64,000 bases of DNA, from the NCBI GenBank assembly GCA_028277395.1, contig JANQGJ010000019.1, forward strand, positions 57,909 to 121,908, given 5' to 3'. The notes under the pieces were generated by a model that did not search any database, was not told the origin of the DNA, and worked only from the letters and a program-made list of their open reading frames with translations. The stretch is from Bacteroidales bacterium. GTDB taxonomy: Bacteria; Bacteroidota; Bacteroidia; Bacteroidales; F082. Position numbers and translations under genes: made by a program. Shown piece after piece: positions 53,570 through 62,162 of this stretch (positions within the stretch are counted from its first letter, which is position 1; each line of letters opens with the position of its first letter).

Positions 53570-54949
53570 CTATCTTGACAGTACCAGATAGCCCCATGGC
53601 TCCAAATCAATGGATTTATTTTCATTTATAGTTACTTTTTCACCGGTAAATGCATTGATGTAATCTCCGGATATTTTTTCACTATCAATATCCAACGACT
53701 GGCTACTATGACTTAAGTTGAAAATTGCAGCAACACTGTTGTTATCTTTATTTCGGTAAAAGGCAAAAATATCTGGATTTGATCCGTCATTTAGCCTTAG
53801 TATTTTACCACCCTCACTGCCATTCCAAAGTGCTTTGTTTTCTTTTTTTAATTTGTTCAACGTGGTGTACAAATCGCTGTAAACCAGGTTGTCCCAATTA
53901 ATCGTGTCCTTTTCGAAAAATCTCAGTCGTTTATCAAGCCCTGCTTCCTGTCCACTGTATATCAGCCCCATTCCGGGTATGGTATACGATAAAACGGCAA
54001 ATGCTTCAGCAGCATCACCCATACGCTCCTTAACAGTTCCGTTCCATGAGTTTTCATCGTGGTTTGATGTGAAGTACATACGATATGAATCCTCAGGATA
54101 AACTGTATCATTCCATGCCAGATTATCCCAAATATCGTTGGCAATTTTCTTGCCATTTGCAATATCATTCATCAGGTGATGTAATTTCCACCCATAATTC
54201 ATATCAAAAGCTTTTTTAAGCAGATCAGGATTATCTTCATCTTCCGCAAGCATAAAAACAGGTTTTATGGAATCCATTTCAACTCTGGCTCTTTCCCAGA
54301 AGTCAGTTGGAACCATGCCGGCAACATCACATCTGTAGCCGTCAATATTTGTTTCTCTTACCCAGAATTTCAAAGCATCAATCATTGAATCGCGCATGCT
54401 TTCATTTGTATAGTCGAAAGCAATTACATCTGTCCAGTCAAATGGAGATACAAATTCTCCGCTATCGCTTTTCTGATACCATTCAGGATGCTCTGTTGCC
54501 CAGGGATTATCCCAGGCCGAGTGATTGGCCACCCAGTCAAGGATTACATACATTCCCAAACTATGTGCTTCTTTAACAAGCGCTTTGAAATCATCAATAT
54601 TACCAAATTCAGGATTTATATCTTTATAATCCTTTACAGCATAATAACTTCCCAGAGAACCTTTTCTGTTCAATTCTCCAACAGGAAATACAGGCATAAG
54701 CCATAGTATATCAACTCCCATCTCTTTGAGTCGTGGAAGGTGCTTTTGAAAAGCAGCAATAGTTCCTTCTTCTGTATATTGTCGAATATTTACTTCATAA
54801 ATATTTGCATTTTTACTCCAGTCAACGTGCATCGATTCCTTCTTTTTGATTTGGTTACTATTATTAGTTTGATTTGCATTACATGCAATTAATGTAATTA
54901 TCAGAGATAATACAAGCGGCGAAATTAAACGAAATTTTAACTTTTTCAT
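53570..54949 (-). CDS. GH13 alpha-amylase family lipoprotein
   Basis: A protein of 459 residues with a lipoprotein signal (TLIAC, Cys23). The catalytic set is D208 in DGYRCDVAGM, E236 in FMLAEDEDN and D298 in TSNHDENSW; region I is DWVANHSAWD. It is a compact GH13 enzyme with little beyond the barrel and a short C-terminal sandwich (LEPWGYLVLSR). Specificity cannot be set from sequence alone; maltodextrin hydrolysis is likely by context. It follows the GH31 gene by 33 bases and precedes the histidine kinase by 21. Confidence 0.92.
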   Translation of the reverse strand: MKKLKFRLISPLVLSLIITLIACNANQTNNSNQIKKKESMHVDWSKNANIYEVNIRQYTEEGTIAAFQKHLPRLKEMGVDILWLMPVFPVGELNRKGSLGSYYAVKDYKDINPEFGNIDDFKALVKEAHSLGMYVILDWVANHSAWDNPWATEHPEWYQKSDSGEFVSPFDWTDVIAFDYTNESMRDSMIDALKFWVRETNIDGYRCDVAGMVPTDFWERARVEMDSIKPVFMLAEDEDNPDLLKKAFDMNYGWKLHHLMNDIANGKKIANDIWDNLAWNDTVYPEDSYRMYFTSNHDENSWNGTVKERMGDAAEAFAVLSYTIPGMGLIYSGQEAGLDKRLRFFEKDTINWDNLVYSDLYTTLNKLKKENKALWNGSEGGKILRLNDGSNPDIFAFYRNKDNNSVAAIFNLSHSSQSLDIDSEKISGDYINAFTGEKVTINENKSIDLEPWGYLVLSR

Positions 54950-54982
54950 GATTATGTTGTTTATGTTACTTCAATGTTATTG

Positions 54983-57835
54983 TTAATTACCGGATGTTTG
55001 TCTGATCACGGTCTGATCACCTTCCCAGTTAAAATAAACTATAGTTATTCCTTCTGTTATATCAGTATAATATCCCTGTGATTTATTATCATCCGGCAAT
55101 TGGTTTGGCAGCTCTATACCATTAAGTGTGTATGAATATGAAATATCTGTGGGATATCCTGTTAATTCAAGTATTATTTTTCGCGTTTCCGGTTCTCCAG
55201 GGTAACCATTCCCCATACTTTTTAATGTAAATACATTGCTGTTGCTATCAACAGCCTCTCGTTCAAACGATATTAAGCGGTACTGTTCCTTTTCAATGGT
55301 TCCAAATGTACTACCATCATCTTCATACATAATATAGTTGTTGGCTTTGTCAGAAGAGTCATAATAGTATCTGAATGATAGTTCCTGTGTTGAGTAGTCA
55401 TCAGTTGAATTTACCGCAGGTGCAATTGGTAAAAACGATCCTGCTTTAATAAAGATTGGAATTGTTTCCAGGTTCAAATCAAATATATATTTTTTACCAC
55501 CTTCATAACTACTGTTAGTCCACATGTCATACCAGTTTTCACCATTGGGTAAATATATTTCTTTCTTTTTTTGTCCTCTGTTAACAACCGGAACCACAAG
55601 TATGTCATCTCCAAACATATACTGGTTGTCGATAGAATAACCTGTAGAATCACCGGGGAATTCATAAAACAGAGGTCGTACCACAGGGTATCCGTATAAT
55701 TTCGCCTCAGCAGCAAGCGTATAAATATATGGGATCAGACTGTATCTTAGTTTCATGAAATCTCTTACAATTGTTTTTGTTTTGTCATTAAAATAAACAG
55801 GTTCTGAAGGTATACCTGAACCATGAGGACGTAATATTGGAGAAAAACATGCCAATTGCAGCCACCTGGTATAAAGTTCCTCATCTTTAGCCCCCTGGGC
55901 AAATCCTCCTGCATCTGAATGTATATAGGGGAGACCGCTAAGACTCATATGAATAAGCAATGGTAATTGTGCCTGTAATCCGCCCCAGCTTCTTGATACA
56001 TCACCAGTCCAGGGATAAATAGAGTATCGTTGTGAACCGGCAAAACCAGCCCTGTTTAAATTGAACAGCCTTTTTTCAGGATAATCTTTTCGAAAATTAT
56101 TGAATATTGCCTTATGCCAGAAATGGCCATAAATATTGTGAACTTCATCAGCTTTCCCTGCAACATGGTACTGGTCGGATGGATGATTCTCAGGTTCTCC
56201 AAGGTCGCCCCACCATCCTTCAACTCCAATTTCCATTTGCTTTTTATACTGCTCCCAAAACCAGGTTTGCGCTTCTGGTTTAAAAATATCTATTAACGCG
56301 CCATCTCCAAAATAAAACTCTCTGTTCACATAAGTGATACCATTGCTGTCAACAGCAAGTATGTTTAAACTGTCGGCAATTTTGAAGTTGTAAAGCGAAT
56401 CTAATATGTATGGTTCTGTGATCAGTACTGTTTTAACCCCTTTATTTCTGAAATCTGAAATCATTTTTTCAGGTTCAGGCCAGTTAGGTTTATACCAGTT
56501 TAGTCTTCCCATTGTCCCGTGAATGCTATCACCAAACCAATAAAAATCAAGTATAATCGCATCGATAGGGAAATCATTTTCCTGCATTAGGGTAACAATT
56601 GAATCAGTCTCATATTGAGTTCTGTAGGCCATTCTGGATTGTAGGTTTCCAAGAGTCCATATTGGTGGTAGTGGTTGAGTTCCGGTTAATTTTGCATAGT
56701 TTTTGGAAACAGACTTGAAATCACTGCCAGCTACAACAATATATTTCATTAAGCCGCCAATGGCACCCCACTCAAATATATCTTTCTCCGATTCGCCTAT
56801 ATCAGCATAACCTTTTTGGGGATTGTCAAATAGTAATAAATATTTTTTTGATGAAACGATTAATGGTACTGAATAATTAAGATTTAGGGCACCAAACTCA
56901 TATCCGTATTTTGGCCTGTTGTAAAGATTATACTTTCTTCCAACAAGGTTCAGACCGTTTGCACGTTCACCAAGCCCGTATATTTTTTCATTATTACCTA
57001 TTTTAAATCTTAGTCCATCGGTATCAGTCCGGCTGAAAAATCCTTTTTCTTCGCATAATATGGTATCATCATTATAAATAAAGGATATGAAAAACGGCTT
57101 TTTATGAATTGCCAGCGATAAACTGTCTGTTCTTATTCTTAACCATTTTTCATTATCCAGTATTTTGTAGTAAGTATCTTTTGGTTCAAGTATTACGGCA
57201 TTGGAGGAATCAGGTTTTGCTATACTTTGGGCAAAGTGTTTAATCTCAATAGTATTGCTATTATATATTATTACACGTGATAGTCCATTTGTGGTGAGTA
57301 TATCAATAGTATTGTTTCTGTCTAAATGCGATAAATATTCCCTGTTTTCAAATTTGTAAACAGCTTCAGTTACAGGAGGAGGAATATATCCGTTAACAGG
57401 TAAGAATATATCTTCATTATTTTTAGTTTTTCCGACTCTGGAACCATCTGCATTTCTGAACACAAATGCCAGTTGATTCACTGTTTCATCCGGACGCAAT
57501 TTGTAAAATGAACCTATAACAAACTTGAACTCGTGCAATCCGTTCCCAAGGTTAGTCATTTTAACCCTGCTGTCATCTTCTCCCCAGTTTCCAATTACAT
57601 GTTTCCAATCACCTCCATCTATACTTTTGTCAGTTATTGCACCTGTATGCAGATAAACTGTCCCCTGGTAATCAGCCAACGCCCCGTTACCTTTTTTCGC
57701 ATCATAAGTCAGGGTTACTGTATCTGTTACCGGTGGATTATCAGGGGTTAACCATGCTAATTGCGCATAAGTGGTTTGGAATACTAATAGTGCCTGTGCC
57801 AGGAAACAGGTAATTATAAAATTACTCTTAATCAT
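54983..57835 (-). CDS. GH31 alpha-glucosidase with N-terminal starch-locus module
   Basis: A protein of 950 residues with a signal peptide (ends TTYAQ). An N-terminal module at about 26-147 matches the one in the amylase at 7909-10701 (WLTPDNPPVTDTVTLTYDA, HTGAITDKS, VNQLAFVFRNADGSRVGKT). The GH31 region follows, with nucleophile D544 in WWGDLGEPE, acid/base D612 in WTGD and the conserved HSDAGGF (639-645). The C-terminal beta domains end without a T9SS signal, so it is probably periplasmic. It cleaves terminal alpha-linked glucose (inferred from family). It starts 10 bases after the upstream GH13 gene. Confidence 0.93.
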   Translation of the reverse strand: MIKSNFIITCFLAQALLVFQTTYAQLAWLTPDNPPVTDTVTLTYDAKKGNGALADYQGTVYLHTGAITDKSIDGGDWKHVIGNWGEDDSRVKMTNLGNGLHEFKFVIGSFYKLRPDETVNQLAFVFRNADGSRVGKTKNNEDIFLPVNGYIPPPVTEAVYKFENREYLSHLDRNNTIDILTTNGLSRVIIYNSNTIEIKHFAQSIAKPDSSNAVILEPKDTYYKILDNEKWLRIRTDSLSLAIHKKPFFISFIYNDDTILCEEKGFFSRTDTDGLRFKIGNNEKIYGLGERANGLNLVGRKYNLYNRPKYGYEFGALNLNYSVPLIVSSKKYLLLFDNPQKGYADIGESEKDIFEWGAIGGLMKYIVVAGSDFKSVSKNYAKLTGTQPLPPIWTLGNLQSRMAYRTQYETDSIVTLMQENDFPIDAIILDFYWFGDSIHGTMGRLNWYKPNWPEPEKMISDFRNKGVKTVLITEPYILDSLYNFKIADSLNILAVDSNGITYVNREFYFGDGALIDIFKPEAQTWFWEQYKKQMEIGVEGWWGDLGEPENHPSDQYHVAGKADEVHNIYGHFWHKAIFNNFRKDYPEKRLFNLNRAGFAGSQRYSIYPWTGDVSRSWGGLQAQLPLLIHMSLSGLPYIHSDAGGFAQGAKDEELYTRWLQLACFSPILRPHGSGIPSEPVYFNDKTKTIVRDFMKLRYSLIPYIYTLAAEAKLYGYPVVRPLFYEFPGDSTGYSIDNQYMFGDDILVVPVVNRGQKKKEIYLPNGENWYDMWTNSSYEGGKKYIFDLNLETIPIFIKAGSFLPIAPAVNSTDDYSTQELSFRYYYDSSDKANNYIMYEDDGSTFGTIEKEQYRLISFEREAVDSNSNVFTLKSMGNGYPGEPETRKIILELTGYPTDISYSYTLNGIELPNQLPDDNKSQGYYTDITEGITIVYFNWEGDQTVIRQTSGN

Positions 57836-57845
57836 TTACTATTTG

Positions 57846-59705
57846 TTATTTTGATAATTCGATGATTAGTGGTGATTTGGCTGAAATACTAATAGTGCTT
57901 AGATTATCCCACCCCTGACGGGTAAGGACACTTTTCCCCGTTTTATTGTCACCAATATTTTCTGCATATCGGCTCATGTCTACTGTTTTATCCTCATTAG
58001 TATTGTTTAATAACACCATAATTGTGTTATTCCGGTACTCTTTGAAATAAACATAAACACCATCTTCCGGGATATAGTGGGTTAATCTTCCATATTGTGC
58101 AGTTTTGTTGTTTTTTCTCCAGTTTAGCAATCTTTTCATGAAGTCAAACGCTTCATTTTGCAATTCTGTTCTGCCCTCTCTGGTTTTTGCATCTGCAATA
58201 TCACCTTCCCAGCCACCCGGAAAATCCTTTCTTATATCTCCATGGCCTTTGTGTTCTTCACCGGTCATAAGTATTTCTGTACCGTAATATATTTGTGGAA
58301 TTCCACGGGTTGTCATCATAAATGCCATGGCAAGTTTATACTTATTTATGTCTTCTTTTACTTTTGTGAAAAATCGATCGCCATCGTGGTTGTCGGCAAA
58401 AGTTACAATATTATCAGGTATTGAATAAACATAGTCCTGAGAAAGAACTTCATAAAGCTGGGCTGTTCCTGTTGACCAGCCTTCTTCTTCGTTAAATGCT
58501 TTGCTGATCGCATACATTAACGGAAAATCAAATACATTTGTCAGATTTGATTTGTAACCATCTTTATTGGTTTCATTGTCAAGCCAGTAGGCTACAGCAG
58601 GTGTGTGTGATAGCCAGGCTTCACCAACTACATTGAAGTCGGGATATTCTTCCAGAATACGCTTCATCCATTCAGCCATAAAATCTTTGTAAGGATATGG
58701 GTAGGTATCCTGTCGTATTCCATCCAGCCCAACATACTCTATCCACCAGATACTGTTTTGGATAAGATAATTGGCTAAAAATTTATTGTTCTGGTTCAGA
58801 TCAGCCATGGTTTTGTCAAACCAACCTTTAACCATTTTATCATAATCATAACCTGATGCATAAGGATCACTAACTGTTCCACCTCTGTAGTTAGACCTCG
58901 TAAATTCAGGCCATTGGTTGTACCAATCCTTCATCGGGAGGTCATCATTCCAATAATATCCGGTACCCAGGTGATTGAAAATCATGTCCATTATCACCTT
59001 TATTCCTTTTTTGTGTGCCTCTTTTACAAAATTCGCATAATCTTCGTTGGTGCCAAATCGTGGGTCAACTTTATACAGATCCGTTACTGCATATCCGTGA
59101 TATGAATATTCCGGCATGTCATTTTCAAGTAGCGGATTTACCCAAATTGCAGTAATACCAAGATCATTCAAATAATCAAGGTGATCACTCATTCCTTTCA
59201 AATCGCCACCATGACGACCGTTTGGATTACTGCGATCAGCTAGTTCAAGCATACCGGGGATATTGTCATTTGAAGGATCTCCGTTACTGAACCTGTCAGG
59301 CATTAACAGGTAAATGACATCTGAATTATCAAAACCCTGGTGTAGTTTCGGATCAGAGTTGCGTTGCTTTAACTCGTATTTATATTCTGTAATTGTTTTT
59401 TTTCCTTTTTTAAACTCAATAATAAAATCACCAGGGGTTGTATTTACACCAATTTCAATGTTAATAAACATATAGTTTGGATTTTCAACCAGAATAACCT
59501 CCTGTAGCTTCACACCTTCATAATTAAATGTTGGTCGTGTTTCTGATATATTTTCACCATATACTAACATCTGTAATGAACTGTTTTTCATGCCAGTCCA
59601 CCAAAATGGCGGATCAATACGGTTGAGTTTAATATCCGATGCACTTAAGCTTAGACTTACCATCAGTATGGTAATAACTATGATTCCTTTTTGAAAAAAT
59701 TTCAT
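57846..59705 (-). CDS. GH13 neopullulanase/cyclomaltodextrinase-type enzyme (SusA-like)
   Basis: A protein of 619 residues with a signal peptide (ends LSLSAS, about residue 22). The N-terminal domain IDPPFWWTGMKNSSLQMLVYG is the cyclomaltodextrinase N-type found in SusA-like neopullulanases. The catalytic set is D333 in LDGIRQDTYP, E362 in VVGEAWLSH and D441 in FADNHDGDRF; the conserved IFNHLG supplies region I. It lacks a lipobox and a T9SS domain, so it is probably periplasmic. It is the first gene of the five-gene minus-strand run ending at 51109. Confidence 0.93.
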   Translation of the reverse strand: MKFFQKGIIVITILMVSLSLSASDIKLNRIDPPFWWTGMKNSSLQMLVYGENISETRPTFNYEGVKLQEVILVENPNYMFINIEIGVNTTPGDFIIEFKKGKKTITEYKYELKQRNSDPKLHQGFDNSDVIYLLMPDRFSNGDPSNDNIPGMLELADRSNPNGRHGGDLKGMSDHLDYLNDLGITAIWVNPLLENDMPEYSYHGYAVTDLYKVDPRFGTNEDYANFVKEAHKKGIKVIMDMIFNHLGTGYYWNDDLPMKDWYNQWPEFTRSNYRGGTVSDPYASGYDYDKMVKGWFDKTMADLNQNNKFLANYLIQNSIWWIEYVGLDGIRQDTYPYPYKDFMAEWMKRILEEYPDFNVVGEAWLSHTPAVAYWLDNETNKDGYKSNLTNVFDFPLMYAISKAFNEEEGWSTGTAQLYEVLSQDYVYSIPDNIVTFADNHDGDRFFTKVKEDINKYKLAMAFMMTTRGIPQIYYGTEILMTGEEHKGHGDIRKDFPGGWEGDIADAKTREGRTELQNEAFDFMKRLLNWRKNNKTAQYGRLTHYIPEDGVYVYFKEYRNNTIMVLLNNTNEDKTVDMSRYAENIGDNKTGKSVLTRQGWDNLSTISISAKSPLIIELSK

Positions 59706-59819
59706 GGTACCTGGTTTTAGTTTCTGTATGGAATTTGTTTAATTACTAAATATCGATACACTGTTTGTTTTGTTCCCAAAAGTGCTCGTTAATCAATCTT
59801 AAAATTGTAAGATTTTTAT

Positions 59820-59827
59820 CAAAAATA
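59820..59827 (-). promoter_or_regulatory. -7 promoter box of the five-gene starch operon
   Basis: Minus-strand TATTTTTG, a perfect TAnnTTTG match; predicted start near 59814 and a leader of about 110 nt. Confidence 0.5.
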
Positions 59828-59936
59828 TAACAATTCAATTGGTTATGAAAATGATCAGTCGGAATATAAGTGATTTAATAACAATTATTTTATCTGATGT
59901 TTTTAACCTCTCTGCTGTTTCTAATGCAAACGATTG

Positions 59937-59946
59937 AGATAAATAA
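59937..59946. promoter_or_regulatory. LacI-type operator candidate between the divergent starch genes
   Basis: CAAACGATTG, preceded by G at 59936; one mismatch from the perfect palindrome at 25237 and identical to the reverse complement of the site at 11179. It is about 98 bp upstream of the treS-like start and about 127 bp upstream of the minus start. Confidence 0.5.
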
Positions 59947-60025
59947 AGCAGATTAAACTATATTTTAATACGTGTAAGATGCTTTGTTAATGAAGGTTTT
60001 AATTAAGCAAGCCGGGCATTATTAC

Positions 60026-60033
60026 TACTTTTG
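60026..60033 (+). promoter_or_regulatory. -7 promoter box of the treS-like gene
   Basis: TACTTTTG, a perfect TAnnTTTG match, ending 9 bases before the first ATG (60043). The mRNA leader would be only a few nt. Confidence 0.45.
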
Positions 60034-60042
60034 TTGTGAAAA

Positions 60043-61761
60043 ATGTCTATGGCTATGAGTAATACTACTAAATTGTATAACTACTGGGAACAACTTTATC
60101 CCGGATTATCGACAGAAAAACTGGATAATTTCATTTCTTCGCTGGAATGTCATATTGATCAGACCGGCTCAGATGACTGGTATAAAGATGCAATAGTATA
60201 TGCTTTGTATGTAAACTTGTATAATTCAGATTTTAACGGACTTACAGAAAAACTGGATTATCTTCAAAAACTTGGTGTTAATTGCTTGTGGTTACTTCCA
60301 ATTTTAGAATCTCCAATGCGTGATGCCGGTTTCGATATCAGCAAATATGACAAAATTCGCCCTGAGTTACTTGGATTGTCACCTGAATCAACCCGTGAAG
60401 AACAGGAACTTGTATTTGGTGCTTTTCTTAAAGAAGCGCATAACAGAGGGATAAGAGTAATATTTGATGTGGCAATAAATCATACTTCAGATCAGCATCC
60501 CTGGTTTTTGAATTCCAAACAATCTGAAAGAAATCATTTCAGCGACTATTATATCTGGAGCGATAAACCTGATAGATATCTGGACGCAAGGTTGCTTTTT
60601 AAAGGTATTGAAGACTCTAACTGGGAAAAATCAGGCAACAGGTACTACTTTCACAGATTTTTCAGCTTTCAACCGGACTTAAATTATCGTAATCCAGATG
60701 TATTGCTCTCAATGTCAAAGAACCTGCTGTACTGGCAATCAGTCGGAGTAGATGGATTCAGAGCGGATGCTATCCCTTATCTATGGAAAGAAAACGGTAC
60801 AAGTTGTGAAAATCTTGACCTGACCCACGTAATAGTAAAATTCTTCAGAACAGTTCTGGATTATGTTCAGCCGGGAACTTTACTGTTGGCAGAAGCGTGT
60901 CAGAAACCTTATGAGGTTGTTAAATATCTTGGAGATAATGATGAATGTCATGCAGCTTATCATTTTCCTCTGATGCCTATGATATTTAAAGCAGTTGCCA
61001 AAGGTGATTCCCAACCAATTACTCATACACTCAGCACAGCAGTTACACCTAAAATCAATGATGAAAATCAATGGTTTACGTTTCTTCGGGTTCATGATGA
61101 ACTTAGCCTGGAGCATGTTTATGTTTCTGAAGAAGACAGAAGTTATATTCATGAAAATTATTGTCATAAAAAGGAATGGGACTTCAGAGTAGGGGAAGGA
61201 ATAAGTGCAAGACTGGCTGAACTTTTTGAAAGGGATACCAATAAAATTGCACTATCATACTCAATAATGCTGACACTACTGGGAACACCGGTGGTTTATT
61301 ATGGAGATGAGTTCGGTAAATTGAACGATCAGGATTATTATAACGAACAGATAAAGCTAACAGGTAAGGATGATACCAGATTTTTAGTCAGAGGAAGAAT
61401 TGACTGGGAACACCTGGAATCTACACTTCAGGAACCTGAAAACTTTCATGCCCGTGTTTACAATATGATCTCAGGATTATTAAATACCAGGAAAGAACAT
61501 AAATCGTTTGGGAGAGGTACTCTTGATTTTCTTACTATACTGAACGAGAAGGGTTTGACCATAAACCGGATACTGGGGTATACCAGGTCATATAAAAGTG
61601 AGAAAATTCTTGTAATTAACAATTTGTCATCAGAAACTCAGGTGCTGTCGAACCCTCTGTCCGATGATAATCTTGCTTTGTTAACAATGAACGGGTTCAC
61701 AATGGATGAAGATTATATGATACTCCAGCCATATGGATTTGCATGGTTTCTTGTTGTATAA
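60043..61761 (+). CDS. treS: Trehalose synthase-like GH13 enzyme (maltose glucosyltransferase)
   Basis: A protein of 572 residues without a signal peptide. The catalytic set is D242 in DGFRADAIPYL, E284 in LLLAEACQKP and D352 in FLRVHDELSLE, which fits the TreS pattern (HDELTLE-type). TreS interconverts maltose and trehalose in the cytoplasm. Some TreS proteins are fused to maltokinase; this one has no such domain and no maltokinase gene is nearby. Met at 60049 and 60055 are alternative starts. Relative to the other enzymes here it is the only cytoplasmic one. Amylosucrase- or alpha-glucosidase-type activity remains possible. Confidence 0.82.
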   Translation: MSMAMSNTTKLYNYWEQLYPGLSTEKLDNFISSLECHIDQTGSDDWYKDAIVYALYVNLYNSDFNGLTEKLDYLQKLGVNCLWLLPILESPMRDAGFDISKYDKIRPELLGLSPESTREEQELVFGAFLKEAHNRGIRVIFDVAINHTSDQHPWFLNSKQSERNHFSDYYIWSDKPDRYLDARLLFKGIEDSNWEKSGNRYYFHRFFSFQPDLNYRNPDVLLSMSKNLLYWQSVGVDGFRADAIPYLWKENGTSCENLDLTHVIVKFFRTVLDYVQPGTLLLAEACQKPYEVVKYLGDNDECHAAYHFPLMPMIFKAVAKGDSQPITHTLSTAVTPKINDENQWFTFLRVHDELSLEHVYVSEEDRSYIHENYCHKKEWDFRVGEGISARLAELFERDTNKIALSYSIMLTLLGTPVVYYGDEFGKLNDQDYYNEQIKLTGKDDTRFLVRGRIDWEHLESTLQEPENFHARVYNMISGLLNTRKEHKSFGRGTLDFLTILNEKGLTINRILGYTRSYKSEKILVINNLSSETQVLSNPLSDDNLALLTMNGFTMDEDYMILQPYGFAWFLVV

Positions 61762-61791
61762 ATGTCCGGTTAAACAGGAATTGAATAATAA

Positions 61792-62112
61792 CTATTTAAG
61801 ATCATTTCTTGCAGGATAGAAAACATCTGTCAGGTAGCAATCAGTGATTGCATAGCCTGAGTGTTCGGCATTTGAAGGTATCAGTACAATATTATTTTTC
61901 TTTGGATAAATTTTTCTGTTCTCAACTGTTAATTCAAATTCACCATCTGTTAAACTGGTTAACTGTTCATTAATATGAGAGTGGGAGGGGAGATGACTTC
62001 CTTTGAGAATACGCCAGTAAATAACTGTCATGTTATCGGAATGGACTACTTTGCCAAAAATTCCAGGAGCGTATTCCTTTTCTTCGATTTCATTTATATT
62101 AATAAATTTCAT
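61792..62112 (-). CDS. Small cupin-domain protein
   Basis: A single-domain cupin of 106 residues. The metal site is H44-x-H46 in PSHSHINEQ with H84 in NAEHSG; the Glu position is approximately E49/Q50. Such small cupins bind metals and have many roles; no substrate can be assigned. It is 50 bases downstream of the symporter gene and probably co-transcribed. A regulatory or sugar-isomerase-like role is possible. Confidence 0.8.
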   Translation of the reverse strand: MKFININEIEEKEYAPGIFGKVVHSDNMTVIYWRILKGSHLPSHSHINEQLTSLTDGEFELTVENRKIYPKKNNIVLIPSNAEHSGYAITDCYLTDVFYPARNDLK

Positions 62113-62162
62113 AATTAGTGTATTTTGGAATAACTTAATTTTTTAATTAGCCAATATCAGCA

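Larger units (their letters stand above)
59706..60042. other. Divergent regulatory region between SusA-like gene and treS-like gene
   Basis: The 337-base gap holds a minus-strand -7 box at 59820, a plus-strand -7 box at 60026 and a LacI-type operator at 59937, all listed separately. I see nothing else. Confidence 0.7.
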
